Below the pieces are notes generated by a model that saw only the letters and a program-made list of their open reading frames with translations, had not been told where the DNA came from and made no database searches. From Leifsonia psychrotolerans (lineage in GTDB: Bacteria > Actinomycetota > Actinomycetes > Actinomycetales > Microbacteriaceae), in the NCBI RefSeq assembly GCF_013410665.1, contig NZ_JACCFM010000001.1:1984001-2048000 (forward strand): 64,000 nt of DNA. The letters are read 5' to 3'. This document shows, in pieces, positions 20,834 to 27,595 of this stretch (positions within the stretch are counted from its first letter, which is position 1; the number at the start of each line of letters is the position of its first letter). Position numbers and translations under genes: made by a program.

Positions 20834-21439
20834 ATGTACGCGATCGTTGCAGCCGGGACTGCTGTCGTGGTGTCGGCAGCCTTTGCGGCTCTCGGCTGGC
20901 TGACCGGCAGCGACTGGTCAACGTTCTTCCGCGATCTTGTTGTCGGAATTGCCGGAGCTCGATTTATTAGCACTGTGATCGCACTCGTCCAGCAACGAGC
21001 CAGCGCATCTGCTGATCGACGAGCTGAACGGACCGCCGCGTATCTCCAACTGCTCACCGCCATCACAGATATTCGTGAATTCCGACCCAACAATGATGCA
21101 ACCGGTCTTCTCGCGCGTACGGGCACGAGCATGATCGTGTTCGCTGAGACCGTTGATGGCGACTTCCCATCGGTTCTCCCGTGGTTTGAGGCAGAACCGC
21201 AGTTGCTTCTTTACTACTGCGGGGCAGCGATGGAGCGGTGGGATGCGATTAGTGAGGAGGCAACGGTCGATGAGCAGTTCAAAGCACTTGAGCCTGTCTT
21301 CAAATGGACGAAGGAATTCTCTCGTAACGTCCGTCTCTGGCGACGAAACAAGCTCTCCGACCACGAAGCTGCTGACCAAGCGGCACGAATTGAGCAAATG
21401 CTTCGGCCCAAGAACGCCTGGCAAGAGCCTCCCGAATAA
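20834..21439 (+). CDS. Membrane-anchored protein paired with the ATPase
   Basis: A 201-residue protein. The N terminus holds a strong transmembrane segment (AIVAAGTAVVVSAAFAALGW, about 3-22) and a weaker hydrophobic stretch (FFRDLVVGIAGARFISTVIA), followed by a soluble alpha-helical cytoplasmic part with several Trp and charged residues (FKWTKEFSRNVRLWRR). Start ATG 20834; the ribosome-binding site is weak. It follows the ATPase in the same direction within the element, so the two are likely co-expressed. No family is recognised. A membrane effector controlled by the ATPase is one possible reading. Confidence 0.62.
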   Translation: MYAIVAAGTAVVVSAAFAALGWLTGSDWSTFFRDLVVGIAGARFISTVIALVQQRASASADRRAERTAAYLQLLTAITDIREFRPNNDATGLLARTGTSMIVFAETVDGDFPSVLPWFEAEPQLLLYYCGAAMERWDAISEEATVDEQFKALEPVFKWTKEFSRNVRLWRRNKLSDHEAADQAARIEQMLRPKNAWQEPPE

Positions 21440-21718
21440 ATAGCTAGGCCCGCACTGACTCGCCAGCGGCGCCTCAGCCCGATGTTGGCGGACGGGTCGC
21501 CAGCTAGCCCGTTCTGGCGGGGCCCGTCATAGCCAACTCAGTCCAATCGCACTTTTTCGGCTTCGTCGTAGGTGCATGCCCAGGACGCGGTGGTTTTGGC
21601 ACCGGATTTCTCGATCGCGGATACGACCCGTTTGAGCGAGTCGTATCCGCAGGTCGTAACCGCGCCGGCCGTGATGCCGTGTTCCTGGTGCGAGGCTGGA
21701 TGGCGCTCCGGTCGGCGC
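21440..21718. other. Unassigned stretch in the right part of the element
   Basis: About 280 bp without a supported gene. A minus-strand frame reads CGYDSLKRVVSAIEKSGAK near 21660 and might be a fragment of a decayed gene, but its upstream part has no protein character. Confidence 0.35.
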
Positions 21719-21957
21719 ATGACGGCACCGCAGATCCATGTCCGCTTTCCGGGCACGGCGCGCGAAGTCCTCACTTTTTACCGTGACATTTTCGGCTGAG
21801 AGCTCGCCTTACACAGCAATGAGGACTTCGGTAACAGCGACGGCCGTACGGATCACATAGCCGGCGGAGTCCTCAGCGGCACCGTGGCTCTGGCCGGTTT
21901 GGATGCGCTGATCGACGGAAAAGCTGTCCAGCTTGAAGGCCTCATGCTCTCGTTCAT
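21719..21957 (+). pseudogene. VOC-family (PhnB-like) protein, nonsense codon and 3' truncation
   Basis: The ATG at 21719 starts TAPQIHVRFPGTAREVLTFY, the typical N terminus of PhnB/3-demethylubiquinone-methyltransferase-like VOC proteins. After RDIFG a TGA (21797-21799) interrupts; the same frame then continues ELALHSNEDFG and LSGTVALAGLDALIDGKAVQ up to LEGLMLS, where similarity stops near 21957. One substitution (GGA to TGA) explains the stop. The C-terminal half of the normal ~140-residue protein is missing. Dead cargo next to the right end of the element. Confidence 0.75.
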
Positions 21958-22050
21958 CGCCGTGCTCGCCGTTGTCCGCCATGAACGAAGGATACTGCCG
22001 GCACGCTCTGCACCACGCAGCGCTCGCGACTCGCTGTCCCATCAGATCGC

Positions 22051-22157
22051 TTGTCCGGAGTAGGTTGGCAAAACTAACCTCGGCTCAACCGGCGACTTCC
22101 GCGGAATTCCGCTTGTCCGGATGTGGCAATTTGTCCGGACTACCTTGGCACGTGACA
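22051..22157 (-). repeat. Right end of element: terminal repeat and box array
   Basis: Three boxes of the form TTGTCCGGA-N-TGGC occur at 22051-22069, 22113-22127 and 22131-22149, leading into the terminal TGGCACGTGACA. They are the inverted counterpart of the boxes at the left end. Confidence 0.75.
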
Positions 22158-22162
22158 CTTTT
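22158..22162. repeat. Right target-site duplication CTTTT
   Basis: CTTTT between the right end of the 5.8-kb element and a second left end at 22163; identical to 16327-16331. Confidence 0.75.
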
Positions 22163-22215
22163 TGTTACGTGCCAGGCTAGTTCGGACTTTCGCCACCTAG
22201 TTCGGACAATCTGCC
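22163..22215 (+). mobile_element. Second left end of the same element type
   Basis: TGTTACGTGCCA followed by boxes GCCAGGCTAGTTCGGAC and GCCACCTAGTTCGGAC, nearly identical to 16332-16384. It abuts the CTTTT duplication. This suggests an older element, or its remnant, extending to the right, against which the 5.8-kb copy was inserted at the same site. No matching right end was found in the window. Confidence 0.65.
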
Positions 22216-22360
22216 TCGTCCGCTTGCGCGGATGCCGGACGGTTCCGAACGAGTCCCGGGCCCCTCGTGGAGCATTGGAATTCCGTGCTTATGACTATTT
22301 CGAAGCGACCGTTGACCTGCACATGCGACGGATCCCTGGGTGGGGTGAGCGCGTGGATGG

Positions 22361-22666
22361 TCAGTCGGTCAATTCGGCCAGGCGCAGTCGGAGCAGAGCG
22401 TTGGCCGCCTCGAGGTCGAGGACGCGGCGCGCGCCGGCCAGGTTCAGGCCGTCTGCGAGGAGTTCGACGGTGCGACGCAGCACGGTCAAATCCCGGTCGC
22501 TGTACCGGCGGGCCCCTCCGGCGGTGCGAGCCGGGGTGAGTAAACCTTTGCGCTCGTAAAGGCGCAGCGTTTGCTCGCCCAGGCCCGTCAACTCGGCCGC
22601 GACAGTGATGCCGTACACACCGTGCGTGTCCCCGGAAACGTCCGTCACAGTGCTCCTCAAAAACAT
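22361..22666 (-). CDS. hspR: MerR/HspR-type heat-shock repressor
   Basis: A 95-101 residue MerR-family regulator. The N-terminal winged helix reads YGITVAAELTGLGEQTLRLY followed by ERKGLLTPARTAGGARRYSD, the hallmark of HspR, which represses chaperone operons through inverted repeats. A short leucine-rich dimerisation helix follows (RRVLDLEAANALLRLRLAEL). ATG 22666 has GGTGG upstream; GTG 22648 with AGGAG is an equally possible start. It is divergent from hsp20, the likely target. In many actinobacteria HspR is part of the dnaK operon; here it is alone with a small heat-shock protein. Confidence 0.82.
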   Translation of the reverse strand: MFLRSTVTDVSGDTHGVYGITVAAELTGLGEQTLRLYERKGLLTPARTAGGARRYSDRDLTVLRRTVELLADGLNLAGARRVLDLEAANALLRLRLAELTD

Positions 22667-22795
22667 CTTAATTCCACCTGAAAAATATCTGAATCCACTT
22701 GCAATACTTGCTCGCATGGAGTTATAAAAATCTATACCCGTTGACATAGATGTGTCGATGGTTCTGAAAATAGGTGAATTGGAGGAGATCAAGAA
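22667..22795. promoter_or_regulatory. Divergent hspR-hsp20 control region
   Basis: A markedly AT-rich 130-bp spacer. TTGACA at 22741-22746 is a -35 candidate for hsp20, with GAAAAT (22766-22771) as a poor -10. ATCTAT (22730-22735) is inverted as ATAGAT (22746-22751) across 10 nt and overlaps the -35, a plausible repressor site. No good match to the HspR HAIR consensus was seen. Confidence 0.5.
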
Positions 22796-23236
22796 ATGCT
22801 GTTGCAACATGACCCGTTCCGTGAACTCGACCGGATCACTCAGCAGGTGTTCGGAACTGTCGCCCGGCCGTCCAGCATGCCGTTGGACGCATGGCGGGAA
22901 GGGGACGACTTCGTGGTCGAGCTTGACCTTCCTGGTATCGATCAGGACAAGCTGGACATCGATGTGGAGCGCAACGTACTGACCATTCGAGCCGAGCGGC
23001 TGAGCAACCTGCCCGACGCGGCGAACGCGGTCGCGACCGAACGCTCCTGGGGCACGTTCAGTCGGCAGCTGGTGCTCGGCGATGCGCTGGACACCGAGAA
23101 GGTCGATGCCGACTACACCGCGGGCGTGCTGCGATTGCGGATTCCGATCGCGGAGCAGGCTAAGCCGCGCAAGATCAGCATCGCGAGCCGCGACAAGGCC
23201 GATGGCAGAAAGGAGACCCGGAGCATCAGAGCATAA
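22796..23236 (+). CDS. Hsp20/alpha-crystallin small heat-shock protein
   Basis: A 146-residue ATP-independent chaperone that holds unfolding proteins. It starts [20 protein letters not shown] and contains the alpha-crystallin domain (about 30-125): [19 protein letters not shown], the central [17 protein letters not shown] and the C-terminal [11 protein letters not shown]. The IPI-like IxI anchor is seen as RIPIAE. The start is set by GGAGGAGATC 7 nt upstream. It is divergent from the HspR-like gene and is probably repressed by it. Confidence 0.93.
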   Translation: MLLQHDPFRELDRITQQVFGTVARPSSMPLDAWREGDDFVVELDLPGIDQDKLDIDVERNVLTIRAERLSNLPDAANAVATERSWGTFSRQLVLGDALDTEKVDADYTAGVLRLRIPIAEQAKPRKISIASRDKADGRKETRSIRA

Positions 23237-23265
23237 TCGCAACCACACGTCAGGAGGTGGTGAAG

Positions 23266-23550
23266 ATGATGCCGCAAACCACGCTCGTCCTCGGGCCCAC
23301 ATCGAATACCCGGCAGAACTCCCTGGAATTGCTGCTGCAGGACAGTGAGTGGGTCGAGACCGAGTTCGCGGCAATCATGAAGACCGCCGGGTTCGGTGAT
23401 CGACTTATCGTCGGGACCATTCCGTTCCCGCCACATCGCGATCGCGGTCAGTGGACCGACACCGCGACGAGCAAAGTGGCGGCCAGGAGTCGGATCCACG
23501 CGAAGCACTCGATATCACGAGTGCGATCACCTCCCCAGGCGGCGATCTAA
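23266..23550 (+). CDS. Small protein downstream of hsp20, hypothetical
   Basis: About 94 residues, start ATG 23266 with a strong AGGAGG 8 nt upstream. The first ~55 residues look structured (QTTLVLGPTSNTRQNSLELL, AIMKTAGFGDRLIVGTIPFP); the C-terminal 40 are basic and look less ordered. It begins 29 nt after hsp20 in the same direction and is followed by a hairpin at 23559-23587, so it completes a two-gene heat-shock operon. The function is not recognised; association with small heat-shock genes is inferred from position. Confidence 0.6.
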   Translation: MMPQTTLVLGPTSNTRQNSLELLLQDSEWVETEFAAIMKTAGFGDRLIVGTIPFPPHRDRGQWTDTATSKVAARSRIHAKHSISRVRSPPQAAI

Positions 23551-23558
23551 CGTGAGGT

Positions 23559-23587
23559 GCCCGGAGTCCCACAGGAGGACTCCGGGC
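23559..23587 (+). terminator. Hairpin after the hsp20 operon
   Basis: An 11-bp perfect stem (GCCCGGAGTCC with GGACTCCGGGC) and a 7-nt loop, 9 nt after the stop codon of the small gene. There is no T tract, so it may be a weak terminator or a 3' stabiliser. Confidence 0.65.
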
Positions 23588-23745
23588 GCGGCCAGCAGCA
23601 GGGGCACAGAGTGGCTCCTGCAGCGATCGGTAGCCGATCGTTCAACGGATGGTGATCGTGTGCCCCCAGGGATGGTCCACGTAATTTACCTTGAATCAGT
23701 CAGGGCGGGAGGTCGTGGACTCCAGCAGCGGCTGGTAGCCGTGAC

Positions 23746-23943
23746 CTACCCGGCAAGGGCATCGATGGCAGCTTGGAGCTCCCAGTATTCGCCAAGTGCC
23801 ACCCAGCGACGGTAGCGCACGTTCAAGCGACGCGCCCGGTAACGGATGCCGTCACGGGCATCGATCGCGTCAACATACCCAGCGAGCTCGTCACCGTGGG
23901 TGACCTTCCACAGGCGCTCATGAACGGGCGTGACGGTGACCAT
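23746..23943 (-). CDS. Small hypothetical protein (65 aa)
   Basis: A 65-residue basic protein: TPVHERLWKVTHGDELAGYV then IRYRARRLNVRYRRWVALGE and EYWELQAAIDAL. The alternating strands and the closing helix suggest a small alpha/beta fold, and proteins of this type are widespread in Microbacteriaceae genomes, sometimes with a misleading mismatch-repair label. Start ATG 23943. It stands alone between the heat-shock operon and the cupin regulator. Confidence 0.6.
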   Translation of the reverse strand: MVTVTPVHERLWKVTHGDELAGYVDAIDARDGIRYRARRLNVRYRRWVALGEYWELQAAIDALAG

Positions 23944-24155
23944 AGTGCCTCGAGCCTATGATGCGACACTGACAAGTCGCTTACGATCGAGTCGGTTGGG
24001 CAGAGCGGGCCGGTAGCGGCAAACGCGACCGTCGTCGCGATGCCCGCGGCAATATGCCCGCGGAAATTTGCTGTGTCATCAGAACATCAGAAAGGCACAG
24101 CACTCACGCGTAGTTCCGCTGGTGCAGACGTGGGCTCCCGCCAGCTGGGATGGGG

Positions 24156-24770
24156 TCAGCCCAGGGGTTCTTGCCGCAGATGCACGCGTTCGCCGGCCTC
24201 GCCATAGAGCGCAAGCGCTTCGACCAGGCCAGGTCCCGGATTGGTGAACGTGTGGGGCGTGAGCGTGTCGAACTCCACCGCTTCACCTTCGCTGAGCTCA
24301 AAACGCTCAGGACCCAAGAGAAGGTCGAGTCGGCCGCTGAGGACGTAGAGCCACTCGTATCCGTCGTGTGATTGCTGGGCGGGCGTGACGCCTCGGTGCG
24401 CCGGGATGAGCAGCTTATAGGCCTGCAGCCCGCCCGGTCGGCGCGTGAGCGGGATCATCGTCATCCCCCACCGCCTCACCGGCTGAAGTCGCACGCGAGG
24501 GTCACCGCTCCCCGGAACTCCAACCAGTTCGTCGAGCGGCACGTGGTGCGCTCGGGACAGGAGCAGCAACAGTTCCAGCGTGGGACGCCTCTGACCAGCC
24601 TCTAAGCGGGACAAAGTGCTCTGTGAAATACCAGTGGAGTCGGCCAGTTCGGTCAGCGTCGTCCCGCGTCGCTGCCGCAGCGCGCGGAGGCGAGGACCGA
24701 TTACGTCAAGGACATCGTCAATGGCATCTCGTGAGAGATCCCCGCTATCGGACGGGCCGCGTGCCTTCAT
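24156..24770 (-). CDS. XRE-family regulator with cupin domain
   Basis: A transcription factor of about 204 residues. An N-terminal helix-turn-helix of the XRE type (LRALRQRRGTTLTELADSTG, then ISQSTLSRLEAGQRRPTLEL) is followed by a C-terminal cupin domain (HDGYEWLYVLSGRLDLLLGP, ... TPHTFTNPGPG) that probably binds a small ligand or metal. ATG 24770 is chosen over the in-frame ATGs at 24779 and 24800 because a perfect palindrome overlaps those upstream codons. It is divergent from an FAD oxidoreductase and a methyltransferase, which it probably controls, along with itself. Confidence 0.88.
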   Translation of the reverse strand: MKARGPSDSGDLSRDAIDDVLDVIGPRLRALRQRRGTTLTELADSTGISQSTLSRLEAGQRRPTLELLLLLSRAHHVPLDELVGVPGSGDPRVRLQPVRRWGMTMIPLTRRPGGLQAYKLLIPAHRGVTPAQQSHDGYEWLYVLSGRLDLLLGPERFELSEGEAVEFDTLTPHTFTNPGPGLVEALALYGEAGERVHLRQEPLG

Positions 24771-24772
24771 GT

Positions 24773-24787
24773 ATGCCATTATGGCAT
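24773..24787. promoter_or_regulatory. Operator for the XRE-cupin regulator
   Basis: Perfect palindrome ATGCCAT-T-ATGGCAT, 3 nt upstream of the regulator's start and 55 nt upstream of the divergent oxidoreductase. A further half-site TTGCCAT lies at 24794-24800. Its position suits autoregulation and control of the divergent pair. Confidence 0.72.
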
Positions 24788-24842
24788 GAAATGTTGCCAT
24801 TCAAAACGGACGTGCCTATGGTCATGAAAGGAGGTGGTCACC

Positions 24843-25973
24843 ATGACCCAATGTAAGGACAACACGATCGAGCAGACCGCTCCACCGCAGGGCCTCGCGA
24901 CCGGCACCGGTCAGAGCCCGCTGCACGATGTGGTGGTGATTGGTGGCGGTGCTGCCGGCCTGGCTGCGGCCACGTCACTCGCCCGATTCCGACACCGAGT
25001 GGCCGTAATCGACGCAGGTGAACCCCGCAATTCTCCGGCGAAGGGAATTCACAACTACCTGTCCCGCGACGGGATGCCCCCGGCAGAGCTGTTGCGTATC
25101 GGCCGCGAGGAACTTAACAGGTACGGCGCCGACGTGATTGAAGGTACTGTCACTGCTGTCCGGAAGGCACTCGCTGGCCCGGCGTTGCGGTTCACGGTCG
25201 AGTTGGCCGATGGTCGCGCACTTTCTGCGCGCCGAGTGCTGATCGCCAGCGGACTGACGGATGAACTCCCCGACGTTCCGGATATTGCCCAGCGGTGGGG
25301 GCGTGACGTTCTGCATTGCCCGTATTGCCACGGCTGGGAGGTGCGTGACCACAATCTAGCCGTGTTTGTCACTGCGGCTCCGGGGCTGCACACGGTGCAG
25401 TTGTGGCGCCAACTCAGCAACCGGGTGACTGCCGTACTCGCTCCGGGGGTTACGCCCAGCGATGAGCAGTGGGAACAATTCGCCGCGCGCGGGATCAGCG
25501 TCGTCGAAGGCACGGTGAGCGAGCTTGTCCTGACCGGGAACGCGCTGAGCGGCCTGTTGCTGGCCAGTGGCCACGTCGTGGAATGCGATGCGCTGGCAAT
25601 CAGCACCTCTGTGCATGCCCGAGTGGATTTCTTGGCTCCGCTGGGTCTGCGCCCTGCGCCGTTCACGATCGGCGAAACGGTCGTGGGCAGCCGCTTGGAG
25701 ACAGGCCCGATGGGCGCCACTGAGGTGCCGGGCCTGTACGCGGCAGGCAATGCAACCGACCTGTTCGCTCAGGTCGCCGGGTCTGTCTCAGGTGGGTTAC
25801 TTACCGCTTCCGCCGTCAACGTCTCACTCATCGAGGAAGATACCGCCGCGGCAGTCCTCGCCGTCACTGACCACACCGTCCCCGCTGGGATCACTGACCC
25901 CCATCCGATCACCAGCGATAGCGCGAGAAACAACGACGACGTGGAGTGGACGGGATATGGACGAGAACATTGA
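24843..25973 (+). CDS. FAD-dependent oxidoreductase, thioredoxin-reductase-like
   Basis: A 376-residue flavoprotein. An N-terminal FAD-binding site (VVVIGGGAAGLAAATSLARF, about 30-49) and a CPYCHGWE motif (about residue 162) with the redox CxxC of thioredoxin reductases are visible, followed by a C-terminal ATEVPGLYAAGNATD FAD-contact segment. The NAD(P)-binding GxGxxA motif is degenerate (VFVTAAPGLHTV), so it may take electrons in another way. ATG 24843 has AAAGGAGG upstream; the GTG at 24834 lies inside that site. It overlaps the methyltransferase gene by 17 nt. The regulator-oxidoreductase-methyltransferase trio recurs in actinobacteria; its substrate is unknown. Confidence 0.9.
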   Translation: MTQCKDNTIEQTAPPQGLATGTGQSPLHDVVVIGGGAAGLAAATSLARFRHRVAVIDAGEPRNSPAKGIHNYLSRDGMPPAELLRIGREELNRYGADVIEGTVTAVRKALAGPALRFTVELADGRALSARRVLIASGLTDELPDVPDIAQRWGRDVLHCPYCHGWEVRDHNLAVFVTAAPGLHTVQLWRQLSNRVTAVLAPGVTPSDEQWEQFAARGISVVEGTVSELVLTGNALSGLLLASGHVVECDALAISTSVHARVDFLAPLGLRPAPFTIGETVVGSRLETGPMGATEVPGLYAAGNATDLFAQVAGSVSGGLLTASAVNVSLIEEDTAAAVLAVTDHTVPAGITDPHPITSDSARNNDDVEWTGYGREH

Positions 25974-26661
25974 GAACCCAGAGAAGTTCTGGGAGGACCT
26001 GTACGCCGGGCGCGCAGCGCGGCCGCTGGACAGCGGACCGAACGCGGTGCTGGCCGCGATCATGACCGGGCTGGGCCTGCCGGCTGGTGATGCATTGGAT
26101 CTTGGCTGCGCTGAGGGTGCGGATGCTGTTTGGCTGGGCCAACTCGGCTGGAATGTCACGGGTGTGGACGTCTCGGAGACGGCACTAGAACGCGCCCGCG
26201 CCCGCGCTGAGCACGCTGGCTTGGGCGGACGGATCCGCACCGAACGGCACGACCTGGGTGGTTCTTTTCCGACCGGACACTTCGACTTGGTCAACGCCCA
26301 GTACCTGCAGACCCCGCTGACCTTTCCCCGCGCCCGGGTCCTGAGGCAGGCCGCTGCCGCCGTGCGTCCCGGTGGGCTGCTCCTGATCGTCGATCATGCA
26401 TCAGTGGCACCCTGGTCCTGGAACCGCGGTCTGGATGCCGTGTTCCCCACACCTCGAGAAACTTTGGCCACTCTCGACTTGCACCCCGGCGACTGGATCG
26501 AGCACCGCGTCGAAGCCGCCACACGCCAGGCCATCGGCCCCGGCGGCCAACGCGCCACAGTCACCGACAACGTGATGGCTCTCCACCGGCGCGCTCATGA
26601 AACTGGCGAGGCGACGCGGGCGCGAGGCAGCCACGTTGTGCCACGCTCAAGAACGCACTGA
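25957..26661 (+). CDS. Class I SAM-dependent methyltransferase
   Basis: A 234-residue methyltransferase. Motif I is ALDLGCAEGADAVWLGQLGW (about 46-65), followed by the acidic motif II NVTGVDVS and the motif PGGLLLIVDHAS. The start ATG 25957 lies inside the 3' end of the oxidoreductase gene, so the two are translationally coupled. The frame is open upstream, but those residues are the shadow of the oxidoreductase. The C terminus (ETGEATRARGSHVVPRS) is basic and probably disordered. The target is unknown and may be the product or a partner of the oxidoreductase. Confidence 0.88.
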   Translation: MDENIENPEKFWEDLYAGRAARPLDSGPNAVLAAIMTGLGLPAGDALDLGCAEGADAVWLGQLGWNVTGVDVSETALERARARAEHAGLGGRIRTERHDLGGSFPTGHFDLVNAQYLQTPLTFPRARVLRQAAAAVRPGGLLLIVDHASVAPWSWNRGLDAVFPTPRETLATLDLHPGDWIEHRVEAATRQAIGPGGQRATVTDNVMALHRRAHETGEATRARGSHVVPRSRTH

Positions 26662-26797
26662 GCGCTCCGGATGCGCTCGTCGTACGCACTCAGTCCAGCA
26701 TGGCGGCGATGAGTCCGGCGACGTGTGCCTCAGCCTCGCGGAGAAGGTTCCTCCCGCTGCCCCGTGCGCCCTCGGACGCCGCGCCCTATCGCGAACG

Positions 26798-27429
26798 TCA
26801 GAGCGGTGTGCGCGTCTCGGGCTGTTCGCTGGTCCGGCGGTAGCGGATGTGCGTGGCCAGCGGCGAATGCAGCACCTCGACGGGTTCGAACCCGAATGAT
26901 GTACTGCCGTCAAAGATCCGTTCGCCAGACCCGAGCAGTATTGGGGCGATGTCGAGCGTGAGCTCATCAATGACCCCGGCGGCGAGCGCTTGTCGAACGG
27001 TCGAGGCACCCCCGCGATATCGACGTCCTCCTCGCCGGCCGTCGCACGCGCCTGCGCATACGCCGCGTCGAAGCCGTCAGTCACGAAGTAGAAGGTCGTT
27101 CCGCCGTCCATCTCGATCGGCTCGTGAGCGTGATGAGTGAGCACGAACACGGGTGCGTGATACGGCGGCTCGGCCCCCCACCATCCGCGCCAGTCACCCT
27201 CCCACTCGCCGCGGATCGGCCCGAACATGTTGCGGCCCATCACATAAGCGCCGCGCGGGCGCATGAGCCAGCCGGTCGCGATCTCGTCGGCCTCGTTGGC
27301 ACGCTGGTCGCCGATATGCCAGCCGTGCAGCTCGAGTCCGCGCTGCCCGATCGGGTGCTCACGACTCTGGTGGGGCCCGGCGACAAAGCCGTCGAGCGAG
27401 ATCGACATGTGGCAGGTGGTGTCCGGCAT
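26798..27429 (-). pseudogene. DHFR/RibD-like reductase with a frameshift
   Basis: The gene starts at ATG 27429 (GGAGG 7 nt upstream) as MPDTTCHMSISLDGFVAGPH, with the family segments GAYVMGRNMFGP and HAPVFVLTHHAHEPI. After EEDVDIAG the frame breaks at a run of five C's (27009-27013, plus strand). In the -1/+2 frame the reading continues ASTVRQALAAGVIDELTLDI and LLGSGERIFDG to the normal end at 26798. One missing base explains it. The protein would otherwise be a full-length ~210-residue dihydrofolate-reductase-fold oxidoreductase. A sequencing error in the homopolymer cannot be ruled out. Confidence 0.8.
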
Positions 27430-27595
27430 CAGCGACCCTCCGAGGTTGGTTGCGAGTGACACGTGGTGCATCGAAACCTATCCGACACCGCCCGCGAGCC
27501 GCAACGTGCGATGTGTTGATGCGCCGAGCACATCGTCACTTCCCCGTTGCAGGTTGGAGTGCGATCCTCGAACTGGAGGGCTGAGGAGGAACGTC

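Larger units (their letters stand above)
16332..22157. mobile_element. 5.8-kb transposon-like element inserted next to tRNA-Arg
   Basis: The element starts TGTCACGTGCCA and ends with its exact reverse complement TGGCACGTGACA, and is bracketed by CTTTT on both sides. Both ends carry further copies of a roughly 20-bp box (core GCCA-N-CTAG/GTAG-TCGGAC), as do ends bound by TnsB/TniA-type rve transposases. Cargo, left to right: membrane protein, IS3-family insertion, rve-transposase remnant, P-loop ATPase, membrane-anchored protein, VOC pseudogene. No intact transposase of the element's own is present, so it is either decayed or moved in trans. The family name is inference; the ends and duplication are seen directly. 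Confidence 0.72.

Noticed and set aside
21538..21774. Minus-strand frame ending CGYDSLKRVVSAIEKSGAK and on
   Set aside because: Part of it looks protein-like, but the start region does not, and no family could be assigned.
16332..22157. Integrative element with a tyrosine integrase using the tRNA 3' end as att site
   Set aside because: No integrase gene is present, the tRNA 3' end itself is not duplicated at 22.1 kb, and inverted ends with a 5-bp duplication fit DDE transposition better.
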